Assembly: GCF_003025555.1 (NCBI RefSeq)
Contig: NZ_PYMH01000017.1
Location: 37,662-101,661, forward strand
Reading direction: 5' to 3'
DNA: 64,000 bases
Source: Photobacterium lutimaris
GTDB taxonomy: Bacteria; Pseudomonadota; Gammaproteobacteria; Enterobacterales; Vibrionaceae
The notes under the pieces are model-generated. The model saw only the letters and a list, made by a program, of their open reading frames with translations, was not told the origin of the DNA and searched no databases. Below, piece by piece: positions 42,993 to 52,517 of this stretch. The position numbers were made by a program, and so were the translations under genes. The first letter of the stretch is position 1; each line of letters begins with the position of its first letter.

Positions 42993-44042
42993 CTACGAGC
43001 CCAGGTTATCCAACTCCGCCTGACGGGCTGCGGCATCTTCCGCCAGCCATTCGGCAACAGCCTTGGCAAAGTAAGTCAGAACACCGTCGGCACCCGCGCG
43101 CTTAAAGCACAACAGGGATTCCAATACGGTTTCACGCTCTTTGAGCCAGCCATTCTGGATCGCTGCCATGTGCATCGCGTACTCACCCGATACCTGGTAG
43201 GCGAAGGTCGGAACCTGCAGTTCCGTTTTCACCCGGCGTACCACGTCCAGGTACGGCATGCCCGGCTTGACCATGACCATGTCCGCACCTTCATTGACGT
43301 CCATCGCCACTTCATGCAGCGCTTCGTCGCTGTTGGCCGGATCCATCTGGTAGGTTTTCTTGTCGCCGCCTTTGAGGTTGCCAGCCGAACCGACCGCATC
43401 ACGGAACGGGCCGTAATAGTTGGATGCATACTTGGCAGAGTAAGCCATGATTTGGGTATGCACATACCCGGCCTGCTCCAACGCTTCGCGGATTGCACCG
43501 ATACGGCCATCCATCATGTCCGACGGGGCCACAACGTCTGCCCCAGCTTCGGCATGAGACAGCGCTTGCTTGATCAACACCTCGGTCGTGACATCATTAA
43601 TCACATAGCCGTCTTCATCGATGATGCCGTCTTGACCATGGATGGTGAACGGGTCGAGGGCAACATCGGTGATCACGCCCATCTGTGGCACATGCTCTTT
43701 AAGCAGTCGCACAGCTCGCTGGACCAACCCTTCCGGGTTAAAGGCTTCCGAGGCACAGGTCGACTTGAAGTCCTGCGATACGACCGGGAACAAAGCAATC
43801 GCGGGCACACCCAACGTAGCTAGGTACTCGGCTTCCTGAAGCATCAGGTCAATAGACAGACGCTCGATCCCCGGCATGGAATCGACGGTTTCACGACGGT
43901 TTTTACCCATCAGGATAAACATCGGATAAATCAGGTCATTCACAGAAATCTGGGTTTCGGCCATTAAACGGCGGCTAAAATCATGCTTGCGCATGCGACG
44001 CATACGGCGTGCCGGAAACGCGCCCTGGATAGATACAGACAC
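42993..44042 (-). CDS. hemB: Delta-aminolevulinic acid dehydratase (porphobilinogen synthase)
   Basis: 349 residues; the start at 44042 (MSVSIQGAFPARRMRRMR) fits the family. The active-site lysines lie in AYSAKYASNYYGPFRD and MVKPGMPYLD. The metal-binding region is DVALDPFTIHGQDG, in which the three cysteines of zinc-type enzymes are replaced by Ala/Thr-type residues, so it is the magnesium-dependent type. It condenses two aminolevulinates to porphobilinogen, feeding HemC encoded elsewhere in this window. It is followed by a terminator. Confidence 0.96.
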   Translation of the reverse strand: MSVSIQGAFPARRMRRMRKHDFSRRLMAETQISVNDLIYPMFILMGKNRRETVDSMPGIERLSIDLMLQEAEYLATLGVPAIALFPVVSQDFKSTCASEAFNPEGLVQRAVRLLKEHVPQMGVITDVALDPFTIHGQDGIIDEDGYVINDVTTEVLIKQALSHAEAGADVVAPSDMMDGRIGAIREALEQAGYVHTQIMAYSAKYASNYYGPFRDAVGSAGNLKGGDKKTYQMDPANSDEALHEVAMDVNEGADMVMVKPGMPYLDVVRRVKTELQVPTFAYQVSGEYAMHMAAIQNGWLKERETVLESLLCFKRAGADGVLTYFAKAVAEWLAEDAAARQAELDNLGS

Positions 44043-44090
44043 TGCATACTCCTTTTTGGGTTAACTCGCTTTGCTTGGATCATACCACCC

Positions 44091-44888
44091 TCATTGGGCA
44101 GCAGGTGATCCGATCTTGAAAAAAGCCTGAGTGGTAACATACGCGCTGGCCATCACCTGCTCAGCCTGCTGGCCGCGACACGCTGCAATCACCGTCGCTA
44201 TATGGGGCAAGAACTTAGGCTCATTGCGACTCGACTTCGGCTTGGGGCGGTAATCCCGAGGCAGCAGGTAAGGGCAGTCCGTTTCTACCATCAAACGGTT
44301 ATCTGGGATCTCAGCGACTATCTCACGCAACTCGGTGCCGCGGCGCTCATCACAGACCCAGCCAGTGATCCCGATATGCAAGTCCAACGCCAAGCAGTCC
44401 CGCAGCTCTTGCCGGGTGCCGGTGAAACAATGCAGTACCACAGCTGGCAGCTTATCGCGCCACGGCTTGAGAATCGCCATAAAACGCTCATGAGCATCAC
44501 GGCAATGCATGAAAACCGGCATATTCAACTCAGCGGCCAAAGCCAACTGGGCCTCGAATACGGCTTCCTGCTGTGGTCTTGGTGAGAAATCACGGTTGAA
44601 GTCGAGTCCACATTCTCCGATGGCCACCACTTCAGGGTTGGCCGCCAGTTCACGGATCTCGGCCAATGCCAAGTCTTGGACGCTTTTGGCATCATGGGGA
44701 TGCACCCCTGCGGTGCTGTAGGCGTAGCCCGGCCACTGGCGGGCCATCGCCACGGCCTGTCGGCTTTCTTCGATACTGGTACCAGTAAGAATAAGGCCGT
44801 GGACACCCGCTGTTTTGGCGCGCTCCACGACCTCATGGCGGTCTTTATCAAACCGGCTATTCGTCAGGTTTACCCCGATATCAATCAT
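44091..44888 (-). CDS. tatD: TatD family metal-dependent nuclease
   Basis: 265 residues from the ATG at 44888, four codons inside the longest frame, because GGGAGC precedes it and TatD proteins begin MIDIGVNL. The TIM-barrel metal site is visible as DIGVNLT, GVHPHDAK, AIGECGLDFNRD, MHCRDAHERF, LHCFTGT and ETDCPYL. TatD has 3'-5' DNA exonuclease activity linked to DNA repair under oxidative stress and, despite its name, no known part in twin-arginine transport. It is next to hemB, 48 bp upstream on the same strand. Confidence 0.93.
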   Translation of the reverse strand: MIDIGVNLTNSRFDKDRHEVVERAKTAGVHGLILTGTSIEESRQAVAMARQWPGYAYSTAGVHPHDAKSVQDLALAEIRELAANPEVVAIGECGLDFNRDFSPRPQQEAVFEAQLALAAELNMPVFMHCRDAHERFMAILKPWRDKLPAVVLHCFTGTRQELRDCLALDLHIGITGWVCDERRGTELREIVAEIPDNRLMVETDCPYLLPRDYRPKPKSSRNEPKFLPHIATVIAACRGQQAEQVMASAYVTTQAFFKIGSPAAQ

Positions 44889-44950
44889 CGTTGCTCCCAC
44901 TTTTTCTAAGCAATGGGAAACAACTTAATGAATATCGCTACGTTTTACTA

Positions 44951-45892
44951 TCACCCTTTATAAATTTTCGGGTTAAAGACATCACGCAACCAGTCACCCA
45001 GCAGGTTGATCACCAGTACCAAGATGATCAGAACCAGCCCAGGGAAGGCGGTGATCCACCAGGAGCCTGAGAAGATATAGTTAAAGCCGATACTGATCAG
45101 CGAGCCCAGCGACGGCTGGTCGACAGGCAAACCAAGACCAAGGAACGACAGGGCAGCCTCAGACATGATGGCATTGGCAACCTGTACGGTTGAGATCACT
45201 AGAATCGGTGACAGACAGTTAGGCAGAATATGGCGGAACATGATCCGCGGCGCCTTAAAGCCCATCACTTTCGCCGCTTCCACATACTCTTTCTTCTTTT
45301 CAGCCAAGACAGAGGCGCGAATGGTTCGTGCATACTGTGGCCACTCAGCAATACCGATAATCACCACCAGCATCACCACTGCATACTGGCTATAGAGCTG
45401 AGTACCAAGGCCTGCGCGGAAGATAGCCGAAACAATGATCGCCACCATCATGGTAGAGAACGATAACTGAATATCGGCAAAGCGCATCAAGAAGCTATCA
45501 ATACGGCCGCCGAAGTAACCAGCACTCAGGCCAATAACAACGCCGAGGACCATCTGGACAGCGACGGCCAAAATACCGATGATCAGCGAGATGCGCATAC
45601 CATAGAGAATGGTCGATAAAATATCGCGTCCTTGCGGATCGGTACCAAGCAAAAAGCGCGGGTCTGAATATTCCATCCAGACGGGTGCCATCTCAGAATC
45701 CATTATGTCAATGGCGGTTGGGTCATAAGGGTTAACCGGAGCTAGCAACGGCGCAAAAGCGGCACTTAGTGCACATGCTAGAAAGACCGCGAAACTCAGC
45801 ATCGCGACTTTATCGCGCTTGAAGTGATAGATGAAATCAGAATCGAGAAAACGCTGCAAGCGGCTAGGTGTTGTCGTTTGAGTCATAGACAT
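44951..45892 (-). CDS. Peptide ABC transporter permease (DppC-like)
   Basis: 313 residues with about six transmembrane helices and the permease EAA loop (EYVEAAKVMGFKAPRIMFRHILPN). The N-terminal cytoplasmic region and the segment LLGTDPQGRDILSTILYGMRISL are typical of the OppC/DppC subfamily. It is the last gene of a four-gene operon with a DppB-like permease (3 bp upstream), a solute-binding protein and a double ATPase. Nothing suggests which peptide or other substrate is transported. Confidence 0.93.
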   Translation of the reverse strand: MSMTQTTTPSRLQRFLDSDFIYHFKRDKVAMLSFAVFLACALSAAFAPLLAPVNPYDPTAIDIMDSEMAPVWMEYSDPRFLLGTDPQGRDILSTILYGMRISLIIGILAVAVQMVLGVVIGLSAGYFGGRIDSFLMRFADIQLSFSTMMVAIIVSAIFRAGLGTQLYSQYAVVMLVVIIGIAEWPQYARTIRASVLAEKKKEYVEAAKVMGFKAPRIMFRHILPNCLSPILVISTVQVANAIMSEAALSFLGLGLPVDQPSLGSLISIGFNYIFSGSWWITAFPGLVLIILVLVINLLGDWLRDVFNPKIYKG

Positions 45893-45895
45893 CGA

Positions 45896-46873
45896 TTACG
45901 CTCCTTTTCCAGTCAGGTTAACAGTCGGGTTAATCAGACCGTAAAGCAGATCCACAATGGTATTGGTGACCACAAATATCAAACCAACAAAAATCACATA
46001 TGCCGTAATAAGAGGGGTATCGACCCGGTTAATTGCCTCTAAGAACAAGAACCCCGTTCCCGGCCATTGGAAAACAGTCTCGGTTAAAATGGTATAAGCA
46101 ACCATGGTACCGATCTGCACACCACCGACAGTGATCACTGGCAACATGGTGTTTTTCAGCGCATGCTGATAATAAATTTTGTTCAGCGCTAAGCCTTTGG
46201 CCTTGGCAAACTTGATGTACTCTGAACTCAGCACTTCAAGCATCTCGGAGCGCACAAGACGGATAAACAGCGGCAGCATAATCGATGCCAGTGCGATCGA
46301 TGGTAAGACAAGGTGCGCCAGTCCATCTAAATTAAACAAACCCGATTCCCACCCCAATGGGCTAGTGGTTGTGCCTCGTCCAAACGAAGGTAACCAACCG
46401 AGCTCGATTGAAAATACATACATCAGCATAATAGCGGTTAAGAAAACCGGAATGGATATACCCACACTGCTGAAGGCCATGATCACTTTGGTAAAAAAGC
46501 TTTTGGGGTGAATCGCGGAATAAACCCCCAGTGGTATCGAGAGCAAGACGATAATCACGGAGGCGCCAAAGACCAATTCGAGCGTCGCCACCAATTTATC
46601 CATTATCACGTCCAGTGCCGGACGTTTAAAAAAGTAAGATGTCCCTAAGTCACCTTGAACCGCATTGCCAACAAAGCGAGCGTATTTAGTCACAAATGGA
46701 TCATTCAGGCCCAGCTCATCACGAAGTGCTTGTCGCTCTGCCTCTGAGACAGATTGCCCCACCAACTCACGCAGCGGATCGCCAAGGTTATCCTGGATTG
46801 CAAACGCAACCAGACTGATCACAAACATCACTATCAGTGCCTGATACAGGCGCTTAACCAGAAACGTAAACAT
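45896..46873 (-). CDS. Peptide ABC transporter permease (DppB-like)
   Basis: 325 residues with six transmembrane helices, the N-terminal DppB/OppB signature (LVKRLYQALIVMFVISLVAFAI, DNLGDPLRELVGQSVSEAERQAL) and an EAA loop (SEYIKFAKAKGLALNKIYYQHALKNTMLP). It pairs with the DppC-like subunit whose gene begins 3 bp downstream, so they form a heterodimer in the inner membrane. The gene lies 68 bp after the solute-binding protein gene. Confidence 0.93.
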   Translation of the reverse strand: MFTFLVKRLYQALIVMFVISLVAFAIQDNLGDPLRELVGQSVSEAERQALRDELGLNDPFVTKYARFVGNAVQGDLGTSYFFKRPALDVIMDKLVATLELVFGASVIIVLLSIPLGVYSAIHPKSFFTKVIMAFSSVGISIPVFLTAIMLMYVFSIELGWLPSFGRGTTTSPLGWESGLFNLDGLAHLVLPSIALASIMLPLFIRLVRSEMLEVLSSEYIKFAKAKGLALNKIYYQHALKNTMLPVITVGGVQIGTMVAYTILTETVFQWPGTGFLFLEAINRVDTPLITAYVIFVGLIFVVTNTIVDLLYGLINPTVNLTGKGA

Positions 46874-46941
46874 TTCTTATCCCTTTCATAAACTAAAGAA
46901 ACGTCAGGCCAACCTTGGCCTGACGTTGTTGCAGTGAAGAA

Positions 46942-48498
46942 TTACTCTTCAACTACCAGATCCCCGAAGTACGGGAAGTTCATTGCGTTCACAATCGGCG
47001 CGATCTTGACGTTAGACTTTGCAGCCCACGCTAGGTTTTGCCAATGCAACGGCACGTATGCCGCATCGTTATATAGAATTTCCTCAACTTTCTTCAGCTG
47101 AGCAGAACGCTTGGCTGGATCCGTTTCAACGTTTGATGCTTCGATCAGACCATCCACTTCGGCGTTTGAGTAATAGCCACAGTTGTATTGACCACGACCA
47201 GTGTCTTCATTACGCGTCATTGTCAGGAACTCGGTAAAGTTCGCTGAATCTTCTGTATCTGCGTGCCAACCGATCATCATCATGTCAGCTGCACAGACAT
47301 CAAATTCCGGCCAGTATTGCGCTTTCGGCAACGTTTTAAGGTCAACTTTGATCCCGATTTTAGACAGCATCTGGGCGGCAGCTTGGGCGATCTTGTCATC
47401 GTTCACGTAACGATTGTTTGGTGCCATCATGGTTATAGTGAAGCCATCCTCATAGCCCGCCGCTTTCATTAACTCTTTCGCTTTAGCGACATCAAAACGG
47501 ACATCCAACGCTTCATTGTGGCCAGTGTAACCCACCGGGCTCTGCTGAGAAGCCGTTGTCGCGAAGCCTCGCATAATACGCTGTACGATACCGTCGTTAT
47601 TGATTGCGTGAACAATCGCCTGACGCACACGGACATCTTTCAGTGCTTCGTTGCTATTTTGGTTCATTTGGAACGAGATAAGACGAGTGCCTGGTAGGGT
47701 CACCAAATCCAAGCCCTTCGACGATTCAACACGTTTGTGATCATTAGGTGCCACAGGAGCAATCATATCGACACCACCAGACAGCAGCGCTGCAACACGG
47801 GTGGCATTCTCTTTGATAGGCTGCAAAGTAATAGTGTCAACGTTGCCTGGAGACGCGGTGTCCCAGTAACCATCAAAACGTTCAAACTCTACTTTCACGC
47901 CTTGCTCACGGCTCGTCACGATAAAGGGACCGGTGCCAGACATGTTCGTCGACGCAAACGAGTTACCGTGCTTAACAATCGCGGCTTTATCACGACCATC
48001 TTCCGTGGTGCCGGTGTAGAACTGGCTGTCCATTGGGAAAATATATGTCGCGGTTTGCAGCACGAGTGGATATGGGCCTGTAGTTTTTAGATCAATCGTA
48101 TAATCATCCACTTTCTCTATCGCAGAAAATGGGTCAAAGATCGCTTTGAAATCTGGCGAATCTTTCAGGCGCTGGAAAGTCCAAACGACATCATCAGCCG
48201 TCATGGTATTACCTGAGTGGAATTTCACGCCTTGACGCAGGTGAAAGCGAAAAGTGTTGCTATCTACACGCTCCCATTTCGTCGCTAGACGTGGTTCAAA
48301 ATCAAGATCCTGACTAAAGCGCACTAATGGGTCGAAGACCATGTGCGATAGCTGCAGGGTGCCACCAGATAATTGCTCATGCGGATCAAGTGATACTGGG
48401 TCAGCATCATAAGCGACTTTGATGTCAGCTGCGGCGGCACTTAAGCTCAGGCCGGCTGCCATAAGGGCAACGGCCAACTTGGTCTTGATGGTTTTCAT
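46942..48498 (-). CDS. Peptide ABC transporter periplasmic binding protein (SBP family 5)
   Basis: 518 residues with a Sec signal peptide (MKTIKTKLAVALMAAGLSLSAAAADIK, cut about residue 23 or 24) and the SBP_bac_5 fold: ADPVSLDPHEQLSGGT, LRQGVKFHSGNTMTADDV, and the C-terminal PLHWQNLAWAAKSNVK. The cluster-5 proteins bind di- or oligopeptides, nickel or other ligands; substrate cannot be told. No lipobox is seen, so it is soluble in the periplasm. The 93-bp gap after the ATPase gene may carry an extra promoter or processing site. Confidence 0.93.
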   Translation of the reverse strand: MKTIKTKLAVALMAAGLSLSAAAADIKVAYDADPVSLDPHEQLSGGTLQLSHMVFDPLVRFSQDLDFEPRLATKWERVDSNTFRFHLRQGVKFHSGNTMTADDVVWTFQRLKDSPDFKAIFDPFSAIEKVDDYTIDLKTTGPYPLVLQTATYIFPMDSQFYTGTTEDGRDKAAIVKHGNSFASTNMSGTGPFIVTSREQGVKVEFERFDGYWDTASPGNVDTITLQPIKENATRVAALLSGGVDMIAPVAPNDHKRVESSKGLDLVTLPGTRLISFQMNQNSNEALKDVRVRQAIVHAINNDGIVQRIMRGFATTASQQSPVGYTGHNEALDVRFDVAKAKELMKAAGYEDGFTITMMAPNNRYVNDDKIAQAAAQMLSKIGIKVDLKTLPKAQYWPEFDVCAADMMMIGWHADTEDSANFTEFLTMTRNEDTGRGQYNCGYYSNAEVDGLIEASNVETDPAKRSAQLKKVEEILYNDAAYVPLHWQNLAWAAKSNVKIAPIVNAMNFPYFGDLVVEE

Positions 48499-48591
48499 TG
48501 CATAGCTCCTTTATGCGGGGAGGAAACTCCCTTGCTGTTGTGTTTGCTTTTGTTGTGTCCTATTGCCGCTGCAAGCAGCGGCATCAAATAG

Positions 48592-50310
48592 TTAAGCTAA
48601 CTTCAGTCCTTCTTGGCTCATGCCCTTGAACTCAGGCATCAGCGAGATAAGTTGGCGGCTGTACTCGTGTTGCGGCGCAGTGAACAACTGCTCGGTCGGG
48701 GCGACCTCGAGCAAGGTGCCTCGCTGCATCACCCCAATGCGATCGCACATTTGGCGGATCACTGGGAGATCATGGCTGATGAACAGCATGGTCAAGTTCA
48801 GCTCGTCCTGGAGATCTTTGAGTAGATTGAGGATCTGCGCCTGGACCGACACATCTAGCGCCGATGTCGGTTCATCACAAATCAATAGACGGGGACGGGT
48901 GGCCAATGCCCGGGCAATCGAAATCCGCTGGCGTTGGCCACCCGAAAATTCATGCGGGTACTTTACACCGGATGCACTGCCCAATCCGACGTGGTCGAGC
49001 AAATCATTAACGATTTGTCGAGTCTGGCTTTCGCTCTCAGTCAGTTTATGGAAACGAATGGGTTCGGCGATGATATCGGCAACCTTCATCCGCGGGTTCA
49101 TCGAAGTGTAAGGGTTCTGGAATACCATCTGCATCTGGCGACGCAGCGGACGGCGCTCTGCTTCATTTTTGAGTGCCGTAAGATCGACACCTTCAAAGGT
49201 AATTTTACCGGAGTTAGGCGGATACAAGCCAGTGATCGCTCGGGCGATCGTCGACTTACCCGAGCCCGACTCTCCCACCAAACCGAACGTTTCCCCTTCA
49301 AAGATCTCAAAACTGACGTCATTATTCGCCTGGACGTATTCACGACGGCTTTCGAAAAAAGAATCCTTGGTGACAAAGCGTAGATTAACATTCTCAACCT
49401 GCAGCAAGGCTCCGGTATAACTACGTTGATCTTCACTTTGGCCCAGCCAATGATTTTTCACATCGAGCTGACTCATTTCCTGGGCATCTTCGATATAACT
49501 GACCAGCGGGAAGCGCTTGAGCTTGATATCGGAACGCGGAACGGCTGAAATCAAACTTTGGGTATACGGGTGATTCGGGCGGCATAATACCTGCTCCGTC
49601 TCACCAAACTCGACCAGATCACCGCGGTACATCACCGCGACCCTATCGGTCACATTGGACACGACGCCCATATCATGGGTCACCAACATACAGCCAACGT
49701 TCTTCTTCACGCACAGTTCGCGGATAAGATTGAGGATCTGATCTTGAATCGACACATCCAACGCTGTCGTGGGTTCATCGGCAATGATCAAATCCGGTTC
49801 ACCCGCTAAGGCTATCGCAATCACCACCCGCTGACGCATACCACCTGAAAACTGATGCGGATACTGTTTGATACGTATTTCTGGTTGCGGGATCCCGACT
49901 TGCTCCATCAGGTTGATGGACCGCTTCACCGCTTCTGCCTGACTCACTTTCAGGTTGGTGACAATTGTCTCGGTCAGTTGTTGCTCAACCGTAAACAGTG
50001 GATTAAGCGATGTCATCGGGTCCTGAAAGATAAAACCGATCTTCGACCCCCGAACCGAGCGCATCTGCTCTGGTTTCAACCCCGAGATAAGCTCCCCATC
50101 AAGATAGACATCTCCACTCGCAACTCGCCCTGGCGGGCTGAGCAAATCAATAACTGCATTGCCCACGGTCGACTTTCCGGCACCGGACTCACCGACCACG
50201 CCGACAATCTCCCCTCGCTCAATCGAAAACGAGAGCGATTTCACTGCCGCATGAACCCCATGTCGTGATGGGTATTCGATACGCAGGTTTTTCACTTCCA
50301 ATAAAGCCAT
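48592..50310 (-). CDS. Peptide ABC transporter double ATPase (DppD-DppF fusion type)
   Basis: 572 residues from the ATG at 50310 (MALLEVKNLR); the open frame to 50376 runs into the promoter. Two complete ABC ATPases are fused: the first with Walker A GESGAGKST (40-48), signature SGGMRQRV and Walker B LIIADEP; the second with Walker A GESGSGKST, signature SGGQRQRI and LLICDEP. Between them lies the oligopeptide-transporter C-terminal region (PNHPYTQSLISAVPR). This single protein replaces the usual two ATPase subunits, like GsiA/YejF. It is the first gene of the operon. Confidence 0.93.
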   Translation of the reverse strand: MALLEVKNLRIEYPSRHGVHAAVKSLSFSIERGEIVGVVGESGAGKSTVGNAVIDLLSPPGRVASGDVYLDGELISGLKPEQMRSVRGSKIGFIFQDPMTSLNPLFTVEQQLTETIVTNLKVSQAEAVKRSINLMEQVGIPQPEIRIKQYPHQFSGGMRQRVVIAIALAGEPDLIIADEPTTALDVSIQDQILNLIRELCVKKNVGCMLVTHDMGVVSNVTDRVAVMYRGDLVEFGETEQVLCRPNHPYTQSLISAVPRSDIKLKRFPLVSYIEDAQEMSQLDVKNHWLGQSEDQRSYTGALLQVENVNLRFVTKDSFFESRREYVQANNDVSFEIFEGETFGLVGESGSGKSTIARAITGLYPPNSGKITFEGVDLTALKNEAERRPLRRQMQMVFQNPYTSMNPRMKVADIIAEPIRFHKLTESESQTRQIVNDLLDHVGLGSASGVKYPHEFSGGQRQRISIARALATRPRLLICDEPTSALDVSVQAQILNLLKDLQDELNLTMLFISHDLPVIRQMCDRIGVMQRGTLLEVAPTEQLFTAPQHEYSRQLISLMPEFKGMSQEGLKLA

Positions 50311-50385
50311 TACCAGACCCCAACTGCTTGGCAGCGTTCTGCCCTGTCTGAAAAATTGAATCCCTTCTTTCAGCATAATTTGCTG

Positions 50386-50413
50386 AATATATGTTCAGGT
50401 CATAATCTGTCAA
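50386..50413 (-). promoter_or_regulatory. Promoter of the peptide ABC transporter operon
   Basis: On the minus strand a perfect TTGACA (50408-50413) and TATATT (50386-50391) are 16 bp apart, 76 bp before the ATPase start codon. The remaining gene-free stretch 50414-50884 is AT-rich at first (50441-50560) and then mixed; I see no gene, RNA or repeat in it that I can support. Confidence 0.75.
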
Positions 50414-50884
50414 ATATTTCACAAAAAATCAACAACGCATGAGTAAAAACCAGCAAAACGAATAAAAAAAGAATAAATAATCACATAATATGAAAGAAGA
50501 ACAAGAAAACAGGAGTGAAAGCAGCAATAACCTCTGCACGTAACACCGACCACCAGCAGTGGAAGAAACTGCAACCACTGTCATATGATACAGCTAACAC
50601 TTTTTCATTTTGCATAAATATACAAATACCCCAAAAGCCACAGTTAACAATTCAGAAACAAGCGCTACACTACCGCTATTAGTTGAATCTATATCCCGCA
50701 TATCAAGCACAAACCAGAAGGCTAAGCTGTAACAAAACATTATTGGCAGCAGATCACACTTTTACGAGAAGTGGGAGATGGGTCCAGTCTCCGACAGGAA
50801 GCAAAGGAAGGGAGAGGCAGAATACAGGGTAGTTAGAAAGGACCCTCAGAAGGGCTTCAAAGGTCGAAGATAAGCCGTAAACGA

Positions 50885-50916
50885 AAAAAGCCCCGTCATT
50901 TCTGACGAGGCTTTTT
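50885..50916 (-). terminator. Terminator of the tRNA operon
   Basis: On the minus strand AAAAAGCCTCGTCA-gaaa-TGACGGGGCTTTTTT, directly after the last tRNA-His gene. Confidence 0.9.
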
Positions 50917-50921
50917 AAGAA

Positions 50922-50997
50922 TGGGGTGGCTAACGGGATTTGAACCCGCGACAACCGGAATCACAATCCGGGACTCTACCAACTGAGCTATAGCCAC
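50922..50997 (-). tRNA. tRNA-His(GTG), third copy in the operon
   Basis: 76 nt with CCA encoded. The acceptor stem GTGGCTA pairs with TAGCCAC. The anticodon loop reads TTGTGAT, so the anticodon is GTG (His). It is the last gene of the cluster. Its T-loop reads GGTTTGAAT, where the usual sequence is GGTTCGAAT; both other His copies have the same T, so it was there before duplication. Confidence 0.97.
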
Positions 50998-51060
50998 CAT
51001 TATTTATGGTTAGTGAAAGGGGGTGATAACCACTAACCGAATACATCTCTTGGATGTATA

Positions 51061-51088
51061 AAAGCCTCGCCGTTTCTGACGAGGCTTT
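51061..51088 (-). repeat. Degenerate copy of the tRNA operon terminator
   Basis: AAAGCCTCG and CGAGGCTTT flank a loop (cgtttctga) much like that of the terminator at 50885-50916, but with mismatched stem extension and only T3. It lies between tRNA-Pro and the last tRNA-His, and is most simply a duplicated terminator that has decayed and no longer stops transcription. Confidence 0.6.
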
Positions 51089-51095
51089 CGAAGAG

Positions 51096-51172
<77 letters not shown>

Positions 51173-51299
51173 ACAAAATTCTTTTTCCTTGGTTTTGCTC
51201 CAAGAGGGTTACCCTCTGGTCCGCTATTACCAAGAGCCATGATGCACTATCAAACTAGGCGATTCATGACAAGCGCTTCAATAATGAAGTCTTTAATAA

Positions 51300-51375
51300 T
51301 GGGGTGGCTAACGGGATTTGAACCCGCGACAACCGGAATCACAATCCGGGACTCTACCAACTGAGCTATAGCCAC
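51300..51375 (-). tRNA. tRNA-His(GTG), second copy
   Basis: 76 nt, CCA encoded, anticodon GTG; identical to the His genes at 50922 and 51523. The spacer of 127 bp to the following Pro gene (51173-51299) carries no structure I can name. Confidence 0.97.
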
Positions 51376-51384
51376 CATTGTAAG

Positions 51385-51461
<77 letters not shown>

Positions 51462-51522
51462 ACTTAATTCTGTTGAGGTTTTCACCTCTAGATACTGACA
51501 TTATAATCAATACCTATAAATA

Positions 51523-51598
51523 TGGGGTGGCTAACGGGATTTGAACCCGCGACAACCGGAATCACAATCCGGGACTCTACCAACTGAGCTATAGCCAC
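51523..51598 (-). tRNA. tRNA-His(GTG), first copy
   Basis: 76 nt, CCA encoded, anticodon GTG. It follows tRNA-Arg(CCG) by 35 bp, the order argX-hisR known from E. coli. Confidence 0.97.
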
Positions 51599-51633
51599 CA
51601 ATGTTACTTTCGCCGATACGATCCTGTCCGGAA

Positions 51634-51710
<77 letters not shown>

Positions 51711-51731
51711 ATGCCCTATCGGCGGAGGTGA

Positions 51732-51760
51732 ATATTACGGATCGGGGCCCTCCTCGTAAA
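51732..51760 (-). promoter_or_regulatory. Promoter of the tRNA operon
   Basis: On the minus strand TTTACG (51755-51760), a 17-bp spacer and TAATAT (51732-51737), 22 bp before tRNA-Arg. Upstream A-tracts (51765-51780) could act as an UP element, as expected for strong stable-RNA promoters. Confidence 0.75.
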
Positions 51761-52000
51761 GTGTTTTTTTAAGTTTTTTTCTCGTTCGCTGCAAATATAG
51801 GCAAATAACTGTTGATTCGCATCATACAAAAGCAGCCGCCTAGTTTATCACAGCGAAAATAGGCGATATACTCACGTTGTTTTTACAAATTAAACATTCT
51901 GTAAATAATACCTGCCTTGTCTCAACAGTTTGACTACAACAAGCACGAATAAGACTGTGGCAACAGCACATAATGATCTGGAAGTGTAAAGGTGAGCTCA

Positions 52001-52411
52001 ATGGAATTTTCTCTTCGACAACTTATGGTAGCGGCCGTTGCTGCCCTGGCATTTGCCGGCACCGCAGTGGCAGCCGATATGTCAGATGAGGCTATCGCAG
52101 AACGTATCAAACCGGTAGGCTCCGTTTACCTTGAGGGCGACGCCCCTGCTGGCCCGATCGTGGCTGCTGGCCCTCGTAGTGGTGATACCGTCTACGGTAC
52201 CTTCTGCGCAGCCTGTCATGGAACGGGAATCATGGGGGCACCAAAGATTGGTGACTCGACTGACTGGAGCCCTCGTCTCGCCAAGGGCAATGATGTACTG
52301 GCAGACCACGCGATTAACGGCTTCAATGCCATGCCAGCCAAGGGATCATGTATGGACTGTAGCGATGACGAAATCATTGCCGCCATTGACCATATGATCG
52401 AAGGGCTGTAA
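52001..52411 (+). CDS. Cytochrome c5 family protein
   Basis: 136 residues from the ATG at 52001 with AAGGTGAG upstream; an in-frame GTG at 51992 is less likely. A signal peptide (about 1-25, ending TAVAA) is followed by one haem site CAACH (Cys69, Cys72, His73), a distal methionine region (FNAMPAKGSC) and the C-terminal Cys pair CMDC that forms a disulfide in cytochrome c5. It is a soluble periplasmic electron carrier. It is divergent from the tRNA operon and convergent to rep. Confidence 0.93.
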   Translation: MEFSLRQLMVAAVAALAFAGTAVAADMSDEAIAERIKPVGSVYLEGDAPAGPIVAAGPRSGDTVYGTFCAACHGTGIMGAPKIGDSTDWSPRLAKGNDVLADHAINGFNAMPAKGSCMDCSDDEIIAAIDHMIEGL

Positions 52412-52433
52412 TCAACCTCTCCCCAACAATGAT

Positions 52434-52465
52434 AAAAGCGAGTGCCACCGGCCCTCGCTTTTTCT
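52434..52465 (+). terminator. Terminator of the cytochrome c5 gene
   Basis: AAAGCGAG and CTCGCTTT flank an 11-nt loop and are followed by T5, about 25 bp after the stop. Confidence 0.85.
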
Positions 52466-52486
52466 TTATATGCTGTCTCGTCCGGC

Positions 52487-52517
52487 AATAGTGTTGCTCA
52501 TAGATAGCAACACTATT
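52487..52517. repeat. Perfect 12-bp hairpin overlapping the rep stop codon
   Basis: AATAGTGTTGCT (52487-52498) pairs with AGCAACACTATT (52506-52517) around a 7-nt loop. The right arm contains the rep stop codon (52513-52515). There is no U-tract, so it may be a 3'-end stabilising stem rather than a terminator. Confidence 0.65.

Noticed and set aside
42933..43823. A 296-codon plus-strand frame
   Set aside because: It is antisense to hemB and without recognisable domains.
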